Shown: positions 1 to 5,762, counted from the first letter of the stretch. The stretch is DNA of 7,083 bases from Bdellovibrionales bacterium (GCA_020434605.1 JAGRAL010000043.1:1-7083); one strand, 5' to 3'. The notes: generated by a model from the letters alone, not told the origin. Translations and numbers: made by a program.

Positions 1-1
1 T

Positions 2-76
2 TTTTCACAGATTTATACACAAGCCAAAGGCCTAGTTTTCTGTGAACGATTGCAGAGAACCCAAGAGCTCTATTAG
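2..76 (+). CDS. C-terminal end of an unidentified upstream gene (partial)
   Basis: Reading from base 2, 24 codons stay open and then end at TAG (74-76). The other two plus frames close earlier, at 33-35 and 43-45. The visible tail, ending in residues ERLQRTQELY, looks like ordinary protein with mixed charged, aromatic and aliphatic residues. The stop lies 9 bases before the ATG of the next gene, which is the spacing expected inside an operon. Too little is visible to name a family, and a short open stretch can occur by chance, so this is an inference from frame and spacing. Confidence 0.45.
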   Translation, partial: FSQIYTQAKGLVFCERLQRTQELY

Positions 77-85
77 CCTAAAGAA

Positions 86-586
86 ATGATATACTTATTT
101 GTCGATAAAAGTGTTTCACCAGACCATATACAAACTGCCATCAACGCCTGGAAAATGATGAAGGGCCAGGTAAAATTTTTGCTAGGACCTGATGGAGATG
201 AGGTTTTAAAAAACGCCTCTGGCTTAGAAGAGTATGAATATTTGTTTTCTTTAGAAAAAGACCTATTTCACCGCCTGATTGACTTGCGCTTTGAAATCGA
301 ACCAGATTCATTGATCATTAAAGACTTAACGATTCCATTAGCTAGAATTTTTCGTTTTCAGGAGGCCATTTATGAGGCCCCTGCTAAGACAGATTTTTAT
401 CAACTCATCGATATTGACCGCATTGATGGTGCTATGTTTATCACTAAACTAGGCTACAACCGCCTTTGGTCCATAAGTGCGGGTCATCAGGTCAAAGAAA
501 GCCACTTTAGATGGGTGAATCTAGACCCAGACTCTTGCCTAAATCTGACTCAAGAAAAGGGCGAAAACTCACCTATTATCGAATAG
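86..586 (+). CDS. Uncharacterised 166-residue soluble protein
   Basis: I do not recognise this family. The ATG at 86 starts a beta-strand-like segment (MIYLFVDKS), which makes it a natural N-terminus. The ribosome-binding site is poor: AAAGAA abuts the start, and CAAGAG at 62-67 is rather far away. The product is acidic in its middle (residues 35-80, rich in E and D), has no signal peptide or membrane segment, and has only one cysteine (C151). Residues 103-120 (FYQLIDIDRIDGAMFITK) and the WSISAGH segment near residue 130 are the most motif-like parts, but I can assign no catalytic signature. It probably shares a transcript with the truncated gene ending at 76. A 98-base gap with hairpins separates it from the AceE-like gene downstream, so it need not be cotranscribed with that. 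The uninterrupted frame and ordinary composition support a real gene; the function is unknown. Confidence 0.75.
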   Translation: MIYLFVDKSVSPDHIQTAINAWKMMKGQVKFLLGPDGDEVLKNASGLEEYEYLFSLEKDLFHRLIDLRFEIEPDSLIIKDLTIPLARIFRFQEAIYEAPAKTDFYQLIDIDRIDGAMFITKLGYNRLWSISAGHQVKESHFRWVNLDPDSCLNLTQEKGENSPIIE

Positions 587-601
587 ATCCCGATACATTA
601 A

Positions 602-645
602 GCAATGCATAAAAACACTCACAAGGCATTGAGGGCATTGTGAGT
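602..645 (+). promoter_or_regulatory. Inverted and direct repeats in the leader of the AceE-like gene
   Basis: ACTCACAA (617-624) and TTGTGAGT (638-645) are a perfect 8-bp inverted repeat around a 13-base loop. The loop and right arm contain GGCATTG twice (625-631 and 634-640), and CAATGC (603-608), just upstream, is the complement of the GCATTG core of both copies. The leader could therefore fold in two mutually exclusive ways, or the dyad could be a protein operator. No run of T follows on the plus strand. On the minus strand the hairpin is followed by GTTTTT, which would suit a leftward terminator, but no minus-strand gene precedes it. I match it to no known riboswitch. The repeats are seen directly; the role is inference. 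Confidence 0.4.
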
Positions 646-671
646 AAATGATACATCTCTTGTCTCTCAAC

Positions 672-679
672 AAGGAAGG
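672..679 (+). promoter_or_regulatory. Strong ribosome-binding site fixing the GTG start at 685
   Basis: AAGGAAGG lies 5 bases upstream of GTG (685-687). This near-consensus Shine-Dalgarno element decides in favour of the GTG start, since no ATG fits as well nearby. Confidence 0.8.
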
Positions 680-684
680 TAACT

Positions 685-3483
685 GTGGCTAAAACAAAGG
701 CTATCAACACTGATTTGCTACAAAGAATCGCTAAGCGTGCGCTCTACTATTCTACCCAGATGATCATGCAAGCAAATCACAGAAAAGATAAAGAAAAAGG
801 AGACCCTAAAATTGGTGGTCACCCTTCAGCTTGCGCCAGCTACTTACACATTGCTAGCTCACTTCACTTAGTGGTTAAACGCGGTTACGACTTTATGGCT
901 ATCAAGCCTCACGCAGCACCGATGGATCACACAATGCACTTCATGATGGATTTATTGGTTGAAAATGATTTTTCTAGATTTTCTAAAGAAAAAGCAAAAG
1001 AGGCGATGTTTGGTCTTCGAAAATTTTCTCATAACGGGGAACCTGTATTTCAGTCTTATCACTCTGCTTATGACCCTGATAATCACAACTTCTTACCAAG
1101 CGGAACCGTTGGTATCCCGCCAGTACAACTAGGTTACTTAGCTCATGCTTATAGAATGGCTGAGGATCATGGTTTTGAAACTACAAAAGACGCTCACTTT
1201 TGGGCCGTGATGGGAGATTCTGAATATCGTGAAGGCTCTCTTCAAGAAGCGCTACCCGATTTTGCAGAACGTGAATTAGGTAACCTTACATGGATCGTTG
1301 ATTACAACAGACAAAGTTTAGATGGTAACCGTATTACAAATAAAGAAATCATGAACGGAACAGATGACAAACGAATCGAAAGAACCGCTCTTGCTAGTGG
1401 ATGGGAAGTGATTCAAGTTCGCCATGGTAAAAAACGTTTGGCTTTATTTGCAAAAACTGGTGGGGATGTTTTTAAAGACTACCTAGAAAATCAAATTGAT
1501 GACTTTTCTTTACAAAGCTTACTAGTAGTTAAAGATGTATCCTTAATCAGAAAACAATTTTTAGATGATAACAAAAAATTAAAGACTTTCTTAGATAACG
1601 TAAGTGACGAAGAAATCTTTGAAGGTCTACGTGATTTTGGTGGTCATGACTTTGAAGTTTTAATCGATGCACTTGAGCGCAGTAAAAAAGACACGCGTCG
1701 TCCAACTCTTATCGTAGCCCATACTCTTAAGGGATGGGGTTTACCACAAGCCGGTGCTTCAGGTAACCATTCTTCTCTTCCTTCTCTTGAAGAGATGCAG
1801 GACTTACAAAAAGCTCACAAGATTCCTGATTCAGATTTATTTCAAGAATTTGCCTCATCTACTGAAGAAGCTAAATTTCTAAAAACTCGCGGTGATGAAC
1901 TATATAGTGATTTAGTTGCACAAAATAATTTAAGAGATAAAAACAAAGCTTACTTCAAAAAAGTAACTGAAGAACTTGGTGAAACACCAGATGAAATTGG
2001 TATTAATTTAAAACTTGTTAGCTACCCGCACACACAGTGGATGTTAGGTCAGTTAACAGCTAAGTTAAACCGTATTTCAAATACACCTTTAGATTCATCC
2101 GAGTTAAAAGAAAAACAAAAGCCATTAACTGAGACCGAGAAGGCCTGGAAACTACCAGCAGAAATGTTAGTTGCTATGGCTCCAGATGTTGGAACTAGTA
2201 CAAACCTTAACCCAACAATGGATGGTCAAATTTACGATCCTGAAATGGTTGAGGATGTTGAAACAAGACTTAATGTAAAAGATAAGAGTTTACCGGATCT
2301 AGTACCTAGTGAAGATAAGGCCCATAAGTTTATTCGTTTTGAAATCGAAGAATCAAATGCCATGTCTTGCGTGGGAGCTTACGGCAAGATTCGTGATACG
2401 CTTGGTATACCTCTAATCCCTTTGATGACTGTCTATGACTTCTTTGTAAAAAGAGCCCTAGATCAACATTTTTATAACTTATATTGGAAATCATCATTTA
2501 TCTTAGTTGGTACACCAAGCGGAGTTACCTTATCTCCAGAAGGTGCACAACACGGATGGAAGTCAGACTTTCAAATTCCAAATCAGATCACTTGGGAACC
2601 GTTCTATTGCCAAGAATTAGATTACATCATAGCGGACGCCATCAAGCGCCATATGTCATTTGATAACGAAGGTAGAAATGGCGTAAACATCAGAGCGGTT
2701 ACTAGAGGTGTTGAGCAAAAAGATTTAATAAAACGCTTGCAGCAACACGCAAAAAATAAAGTTGAAGCTCCTCTATTATCTCATGCTGATTTTCCAGTAG
2801 AGGGTGCAACCAATGAATCCGAAGTACAGGCCCGAGATACAGCAGAAATCATGAATAGCTTTAAAGAGGCTGTTTTAGCAGGGGCATACTACCTAATTGA
2901 TTACCGCGGCTATGCTGGCTATGAAGCTGGAGACAATGTTGTAAACATTTTTGCAATGGGATCTTTAACCACTGAAGCTATCAAAGCGTCTGATGAACTT
3001 TTAGCTAAAGGTATTTACGCCAACGTGATCGTTGTTACTAGCCCAGATTTACTCATCGGAAACTTAGCTCATGAAAACAATTATGAGTATTTACGCAAAG
3101 GTCTTGAAATAGACACTAAGCTACATATTCATCCAACACAAATCCAACAAGATAGCGAGCTAGTGACCGTTGCTGGTAGACGTATACCTGCCGTAAGTGT
3201 TCACGATGGTGAGCCTGGCTTACTAGATAATATCGGATCTATCCTTGGTGTTAGACATGAGTGTTTAGCGGTTCGTCATCACTCAAAATGTGGACGCCCA
3301 AGCGAAGTTTACGCTTACCACGGTATTGATCACGCATCTGTTGTTGAAGCCGTGGGTAAAGCACTATCTGAAACTGCCCTTGAAGAAATTCAAGTACATA
3401 GATCTACATTGGATAACGCAAACCAATCTGCATCCACTGTAAATCATTGGCGTGAGTTGTGGCCCGATCAAATAAAAAATTAA
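685..3483 (+). CDS. AceE-like homodimeric pyruvate/2-oxoacid dehydrogenase E1 (transketolase-like ThDP enzyme)
   Basis: This 932-residue protein aligns by eye along its whole length with homodimeric-type pyruvate dehydrogenase E1 (AceE, about 890 residues), a cytosolic thiamine-diphosphate enzyme that decarboxylates a 2-oxoacid and passes the acyl group to a lipoyl-E2. Matching landmarks are GGH (44-46), KPH (74-76), the ThDP/metal motif GDSE (177-180) with N208 thirty residues after D178, AHTLKG (345-350), the mobile-loop histidine H362, the catalytic glutamate region EIEESN (E556 the likely catalytic residue), TPSGVTLSPEGAQH (610-623, H623 matching AceE His640), and the C-terminal GRPSEVYAYHGID. 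Oddities: the motif reads GDS rather than GDG, and APDVGTSTN (499-507) replaces the ADEARTFG segment of enterobacterial AceE. These point to a divergent AceE-like subfamily often annotated as transketolase. No E2 or E3 gene is adjacent, so the exact substrate is uncertain. The GTG start is set by a strong ribosome-binding site. The 3' end overlaps the next gene by 25 bases. Confidence 0.88.
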   Translation: MAKTKAINTDLLQRIAKRALYYSTQMIMQANHRKDKEKGDPKIGGHPSACASYLHIASSLHLVVKRGYDFMAIKPHAAPMDHTMHFMMDLLVENDFSRFSKEKAKEAMFGLRKFSHNGEPVFQSYHSAYDPDNHNFLPSGTVGIPPVQLGYLAHAYRMAEDHGFETTKDAHFWAVMGDSEYREGSLQEALPDFAERELGNLTWIVDYNRQSLDGNRITNKEIMNGTDDKRIERTALASGWEVIQVRHGKKRLALFAKTGGDVFKDYLENQIDDFSLQSLLVVKDVSLIRKQFLDDNKKLKTFLDNVSDEEIFEGLRDFGGHDFEVLIDALERSKKDTRRPTLIVAHTLKGWGLPQAGASGNHSSLPSLEEMQDLQKAHKIPDSDLFQEFASSTEEAKFLKTRGDELYSDLVAQNNLRDKNKAYFKKVTEELGETPDEIGINLKLVSYPHTQWMLGQLTAKLNRISNTPLDSSELKEKQKPLTETEKAWKLPAEMLVAMAPDVGTSTNLNPTMDGQIYDPEMVEDVETRLNVKDKSLPDLVPSEDKAHKFIRFEIEESNAMSCVGAYGKIRDTLGIPLIPLMTVYDFFVKRALDQHFYNLYWKSSFILVGTPSGVTLSPEGAQHGWKSDFQIPNQITWEPFYCQELDYIIADAIKRHMSFDNEGRNGVNIRAVTRGVEQKDLIKRLQQHAKNKVEAPLLSHADFPVEGATNESEVQARDTAEIMNSFKEAVLAGAYYLIDYRGYAGYEAGDNVVNIFAMGSLTTEAIKASDELLAKGIYANVIVVTSPDLLIGNLAHENNYEYLRKGLEIDTKLHIHPTQIQQDSELVTVAGRRIPAVSVHDGEPGLLDNIGSILGVRHECLAVRHHSKCGRPSEVYAYHGIDHASVVEAVGKALSETALEEIQVHRSTLDNANQSASTVNHWRELWPDQIKN

Positions 3484-4229
3484 GTGATCTTATTGGACTT
3501 AGAAAATACCCAGCTTCTGAAAAGAAATTTTCTGAAGCTGTTTTATTTGTCCACTTTTTTGATGGTAGCCCTTTACTGATAAAGCGCCACATAGATTATG
3601 TAAATAGCCTTGGCTATGATGCTTACGCTTACCAAGTTGGTTTTCACCTTAGTAAACGTAGCCCGATTGACCTAGTAAGATCTCGCATGCGATTAGGTTT
3701 AAAAAGCTTGTGGACAAAAGATGTAACAGCAGCTCTTGATGAAATCCCTGGTAATAAAATTATTTACGCATTCTCAAACCCAGCCTCTGCCGCTATCGAA
3801 GCTATGGCACAAAGATTTAATGCCGGAAAAAGAGATGTGGTCACTATTCTTTGTGATAGCGGCCCGTTTGTAGATATGTTGAAGTGCAGCTATAACCTTG
3901 GAAAGCATTACTATAAAATTAAAAACCCACTATTAAATCTGCCAGCTTCAATTGCGATGACAGCGATACTCTCGCCTTTTCACGAAAAAAATCTACATGC
4001 AGATTTAAAGGTCTTTCCAAATGACTACCCTATTTTATCTATTCGCGGTTGGAAGGATGAATTAGTTCCTGTAAAATCCATTGAAAATGTATTTAAACCC
4101 CATCATCAAATCGATCTACAAAGCTTAGTTTTGCCCGAAGCTGGACATTTAAATGGATTAAAAGATTTTGGTGATAAATACCGACCCGTAGTAAAGAGCT
4201 TTTTAGAAAGCCACTCGACACCCGTATAA
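3459..4229 (+). CDS. Alpha/beta-hydrolase-like protein with a non-canonical nucleophile motif
   Basis: This 256-residue protein has the element order of an alpha/beta hydrolase: a strand leading into HFFDG (32-36, oxyanion-hole position), a putative nucleophile S106 in YAFSNPASA, an acid candidate D200 in GWKDELVP, and H230 in EAGHLNG. The usual nucleophile elbow G-x-S-x-G is absent (F-S-N-P instead), so catalysis is plausible but not assured. There is no signal peptide or clear membrane segment. The GTG start at 3459 is the first possible one after an in-frame TGA at 3453-3455. No alternative ATG, GTG or TTG occurs before the conserved N-terminal strand. The start lies 25 bases inside the E1-like gene, with only a weak Shine-Dalgarno, which suggests translational coupling. 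A strong terminator-like hairpin falls on codons 18-28. The gene converges on the next one with a 7-base gap. The substrate is unknown. Confidence 0.75.
   Translation: MARSNKKLSDLIGLRKYPASEKKFSEAVLFVHFFDGSPLLIKRHIDYVNSLGYDAYAYQVGFHLSKRSPIDLVRSRMRLGLKSLWTKDVTAALDEIPGNKIIYAFSNPASAAIEAMAQRFNAGKRDVVTILCDSGPFVDMLKCSYNLGKHYYKIKNPLLNLPASIAMTAILSPFHEKNLHADLKVFPNDYPILSIRGWKDELVPVKSIENVFKPHHQIDLQSLVLPEAGHLNGLKDFGDKYRPVVKSFLESHSTPV
3511..3548 (+). terminator. Rho-independent terminator of the AceE-like gene, inside the hydrolase frame
   Basis: The left arm (3511-3523, CAGCTTC-T-GAAAA) pairs with the right arm (3528-3540, TTTTC-T-GAAGCTG) through 12 base pairs and one T-T mismatch, around a GAAA tetraloop (3524-3527). 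TTTTATTT follows directly at 3541-3548. The hairpin begins 28 bases after the TAA of the E1-like gene, the normal place for its terminator, yet it also encodes residues 18-28 of the hydrolase. Ribosomes initiating at GTG 3459 would melt it, so readthrough could depend on coupled translation. Confidence 0.7.
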
Positions 4230-4236
4230 TTTGATA

Positions 4237-4551
4237 TTAAGCAGCTGCTTTATCGCGCCAAGACTGTACTTGTGTAACTAAGTTAGATGCGATTCTATCT
4301 AATGCAATGGCTTGCCATAATCTTGAAGATGTATTTTCTTTACTAGGATCTAAAACGTCTTTTGCTATAAAGCATTCACACTTACTAACGAATATGACTT
4401 GAAAAAAGAACTTACCGTCAATCATAACTACCCTAGCTGAACAAGTAGCATCTGATGGCATCATTTCAGCAAGCGTGTTAATGACCTCATTTGCCTTTTC
4501 TTTAAAAGGGTCCCTCGGTGTAAAGCCGACAAAATGAAACTCATATAACAT
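4237..4551 (-). CDS. Small HPF/RaiA-like protein (tentative)
   Basis: This 104-residue protein has the layout of the ribosome hibernation factor family (HPF/RaiA): a first strand (YEFHFVGF, residues 3-10), an amphipathic helix (PFKEKANEVINTLAEM, 15-30), three short strands (SARVVMI, KFFFQVIF, CECFIAKD) and a long C-terminal helix (79-100, AIALDRIASNLVTQVQ). Length and order match the beta-alpha-beta-beta-beta-alpha fold, but I see no diagnostic motif, and the usual basic patches are weak, so the family call is an inference. It carries three cysteines, C37 and a C-x-C pair at 58 and 60, unusual for the family. The ATG at 4549-4551 is supported by AAGAGGA at 4558-4564. The stop is 7 bases from that of the convergent hydrolase. 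If the family call is right, it would bind the small ribosomal subunit under stress; otherwise it is a conserved hypothetical. Confidence 0.7.
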   Translation of the reverse strand: MLYEFHFVGFTPRDPFKEKANEVINTLAEMMPSDATCSARVVMIDGKFFFQVIFVSKCECFIAKDVLDPSKENTSSRLWQAIALDRIASNLVTQVQSWRDKAAA

Positions 4552-4557
4552 GTAACG

Positions 4558-4564
4558 TCCTCTT
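4558..4564 (-). promoter_or_regulatory. Ribosome-binding site for the HPF/RaiA-like gene
   Basis: AAGAGGA on the minus strand lies 6 bases upstream of the ATG at 4549-4551. It is a good Shine-Dalgarno match and fixes this start. Confidence 0.65.
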
Positions 4565-4567
4565 GTA

Positions 4568-4608
4568 ATTATTTAATATTATCAAATAAGTGTCATTTCA
4601 TTCTACAA
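4568..4608 (-). promoter_or_regulatory. Possible promoter of the HPF/RaiA-like gene
   Basis: On the minus strand, ATGACA (4591-4596) and AATAAT (4568-4573) are 17 bases apart, each one mismatch from the sigma-70 consensus. This pair would leave a leader of only about 10 bases and cut into the ribosome-binding site. A second pairing, TTGTAG (4603-4608) with GATAAT (4578-4583), has a long 19-base spacer. The tract is very AT-rich, so chance matches are likely. Confidence 0.3.
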
Positions 4609-4631
4609 AAAATTGGATTTTGTGACTGGAT

Positions 4632-4668
4632 TGAGACATAAAAATATTTTTTTATGTAACTTGTCTCA
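4632..4668. repeat. Nested AT-rich inverted repeat between two small minus-strand genes
   Basis: TGAGACA (4632-4638) and TGTCTCA (4662-4668) are perfect inverted repeats. Inside them, CATAAAAA (4637-4644) pairs with TTTTTATG (4649-4656). The two hairpins overlap and cannot both form completely. TTTT follows on the plus strand, where no upstream plus gene needs a terminator. On the minus strand no T-run follows. It could end the membrane-protein transcript or be an operator for the HPF/RaiA-like gene; the sequence does not decide. Confidence 0.4.
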
Positions 4669-4689
4669 TTTTAAAACGGTTTTTTTAGA

Positions 4690-4971
4690 CTATGCATATT
4701 TAAAGATAGCAAGTAAGATTGTCATTACCGCTAGCATAATTGCAATTTTTCTATCTAAGGATTTATTAATGTTTAGCTCTAAATTTGCCATTTCAAGCTT
4801 TATATCATGTCGTACACCAAGAATTTCTATGGTGATATCATCCTTTGTAGCTAAGTGCTTAGTAATTATTTTTCCCATAATCTCTACATGCTTTTCGGCT
4901 TGTTTTTTGGGAACTCCAACATTTTCTAAATTTTTCGTGAATTCTAAACTATCAAATATTTTTTCAGTCAT
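4690..4971 (-). CDS. Small coiled-coil protein with C-terminal membrane anchor (DUF1640/CCDC90-like)
   Basis: This 93-residue protein has the pattern of the bacterial DUF1640/CCDC90-like family. An N-terminal FDSLEFTKNLENVGVPKKQAE segment (6-26) carries the typical 'F.. L ... GVP..QAE' signature. A charged helix predicted to form a coiled coil follows (about 27-72, with the characteristic LATKDDI at 40-46), and then one hydrophobic segment (75-91, IAIMLAVMTILLAIF) at the very C-terminus. It should be a tail-anchored inner-membrane protein with its coiled coil in the cytoplasm. The bacterial family has no established function that I know of. The ATG at 4969-4971 has only a weak ribosome-binding site. 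The family signature makes this strand the coding one; a long plus-strand frame over the same bases has no sensible protein features. It stands alone, with spacers of 138 and 86 bases to its neighbours. Confidence 0.75.
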   Translation of the reverse strand: MTEKIFDSLEFTKNLENVGVPKKQAEKHVEIMGKIITKHLATKDDITIEILGVRHDIKLEMANLELNINKSLDRKIAIMLAVMTILLAIFKYA

Positions 4972-5001
4972 ACTTGTTGAATAGCAAAATAAATACCTAC
5001 G

Positions 5002-5054
5002 CTATAAACGTATTTACGTATAGATAAATAAAGATTGTCCGATTTTATGTCCGA
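5002..5054. repeat. Imperfect hairpin and short direct repeat after the methyltransferase gene
   Basis: CTAT (5002-5005) plus ACGTA (5008-5012) pair with TACGT (5015-5019) plus ATAG (5020-5023), leaving a two-base bulge and a two-base loop. On the minus strand a T-rich stretch follows a few bases later, so this may be a weak terminator of the methyltransferase transcript. GTCCGA occurs twice at 5037-5042 and 5049-5054, 12 bases apart, directly after that gene's stop codon. The region is also upstream of the coiled-coil membrane protein and may hold its promoter. Confidence 0.3.
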
Positions 5055-5057
5055 AAC

Positions 5058-5735
5058 TTAAAATAGTTTTTTGGCAATCGTCATACCTTCATTAAAAGGT
5101 ATGCATGTAGTAAGATATTTTTTGGGATCTGATAATCTTTCGTTAAAAATTCTCATGGTTTGCCAACGCTTTGTCGACTCACCGGCAGGCTTTTCATCAC
5201 TAAAAACTGCTCCAAATAAAAAGGTATTATCCCCTATAATCCAGCCATCTTTACGTACGTTTTTTTCGGCCCAATCTAGGTAGTCAAGATAACCACCTTT
5301 ATCGGCATCGATAAAACATAAATCAAAAGGACCCTGAAGAGTCTTAAGCACTTGCATAGCATCGCCGTGAAGTACTTGCACTTTCTCTTCCATATTAAAA
5401 TTTTTAACATGATTTTTAGTGATAGCAAAAAATGTAGGATCAAATTCGATAGTGGTTAGCTTCCCGTCAGCAGGTAGGGCCTCAGCCATCTTTAATGCTG
5501 AATAACCTAAAAAACAGCCAATTTCGATGATATTCTTAATGCCTTGTGTGCGAATTAAAAATTGTAAAAATCCAGCTTCAACAGGAGATAGGGACATCCC
5601 TTCTTTTTGGGTCTCAGCCATGGCCCTACGAATATTAAGCCACTTTTCACTATCTGGGTGAAACACGCTTTCGATATATTTGTATGACTGATCATTTCCC
5701 TGTCGCATGCAGCAAGTATTTGCCTTTATGGTCAT
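5058..5735 (-). CDS. SAM-dependent O-methyltransferase (caffeoyl-CoA/catechol O-methyltransferase-like family)
   Basis: This 225-residue protein has the size and motif order of class I metal-dependent O-methyltransferases (PF01596-type). Motif I for S-adenosylmethionine is EIGCFLGYSAL (71-81). The acidic residue at the end of strand 2 is E97 in TIEFDP. HGDA (123-126) follows, then FIDADK (141-146, with D143 a metal ligand), then GDN (168-170, with D169 and N170 completing the metal site). The N-terminal SYKYIES segment and SLSPVEAGFLQFL (48-60) match the substrate-side helices of the family. It is cytosolic and should methylate a hydroxyl of a catechol-like or other small substrate, which cannot be named from sequence. 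The ATG at 5733-5735 lacks a clear Shine-Dalgarno, and M10 (5706-5708) is a possible alternative. It is divergent from the HAD phosphatase, with only 23 bases between the preferred starts. Confidence 0.88.
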   Translation of the reverse strand: MTIKANTCCMRQGNDQSYKYIESVFHPDSEKWLNIRRAMAETQKEGMSLSPVEAGFLQFLIRTQGIKNIIEIGCFLGYSALKMAEALPADGKLTTIEFDPTFFAITKNHVKNFNMEEKVQVLHGDAMQVLKTLQGPFDLCFIDADKGGYLDYLDWAEKNVRKDGWIIGDNTFLFGAVFSDEKPAGESTKRWQTMRIFNERLSDPKKYLTTCIPFNEGMTIAKKLF

Positions 5736-5762
5736 AATTGCAAGAACATATAAGACATATGT
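5736..5762. promoter_or_regulatory. Very short divergent start region with a small dyad
   Basis: Only 23 bases separate the methyltransferase ATG from the preferred phosphatase ATG. ACATAT (5746-5751) and ATATGT (5757-5762) form an inverted repeat around AAGAC, overlapping the phosphatase start. TATAAG (5749-5754) on the plus strand and TTATAT on the minus strand resemble -10 boxes and would give almost leaderless transcripts in both directions. No good -35 boxes are visible. The dyad is seen; promoter function is speculative. Confidence 0.25.

Noticed and set aside
1..21. Two DnaA-box-like 9-mers, TTTTTCACA (1-9) and TTATACACA (13-21), suggesting an origin.
   Set aside because: Both fit a relaxed DnaA-box pattern, but they lie in what appears to be the coding tail of an upstream gene. 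No further boxes, AT-rich unwinding region or dnaA/dnaN/gidA genes are visible. Two relaxed matches in AT-rich DNA are weak evidence.
4..46. Inverted repeat TTCACAGA (4-11) and TCTGTGAA (39-46).
   Set aside because: The arms are 27 bases apart and probably within a coding tail. No T-tract follows on either strand, so neither a terminator nor a convincing operator.
3404..3592. Minus-strand open frame across the junction of the AceE-like and hydrolase genes.
   Set aside because: It overlaps two well-supported plus-strand genes and shows no recognisable features.
4198..4211. Short hairpin GCTTT/AAAGC near the end of the hydrolase gene as a minus-strand terminator.
   Set aside because: The stem is only 5 bp and AT-rich, with a poor T-tail; too weak to call.
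4239..4250. Perfect 12-base palindrome AAGCAGCTGCTT between convergent genes.
   Set aside because: With no loop it cannot fold into a useful hairpin. No T-tract is present, and it encodes the alanine-rich tail of the minus-strand gene, so chance is the simplest explanation.
4613..4984. Plus-strand open frame of 123 codons over the small coiled-coil gene.
   Set aside because: Its translation has no protein-like organisation and is rich in residues typical of an antisense shadow, while the minus strand gives a clean family-like protein ending in a membrane anchor.
5071..5283. Plus-strand open frame inside the methyltransferase gene.
   Set aside because: It is antisense to the part of the methyltransferase that carries the metal-binding motifs and has no features of its own.
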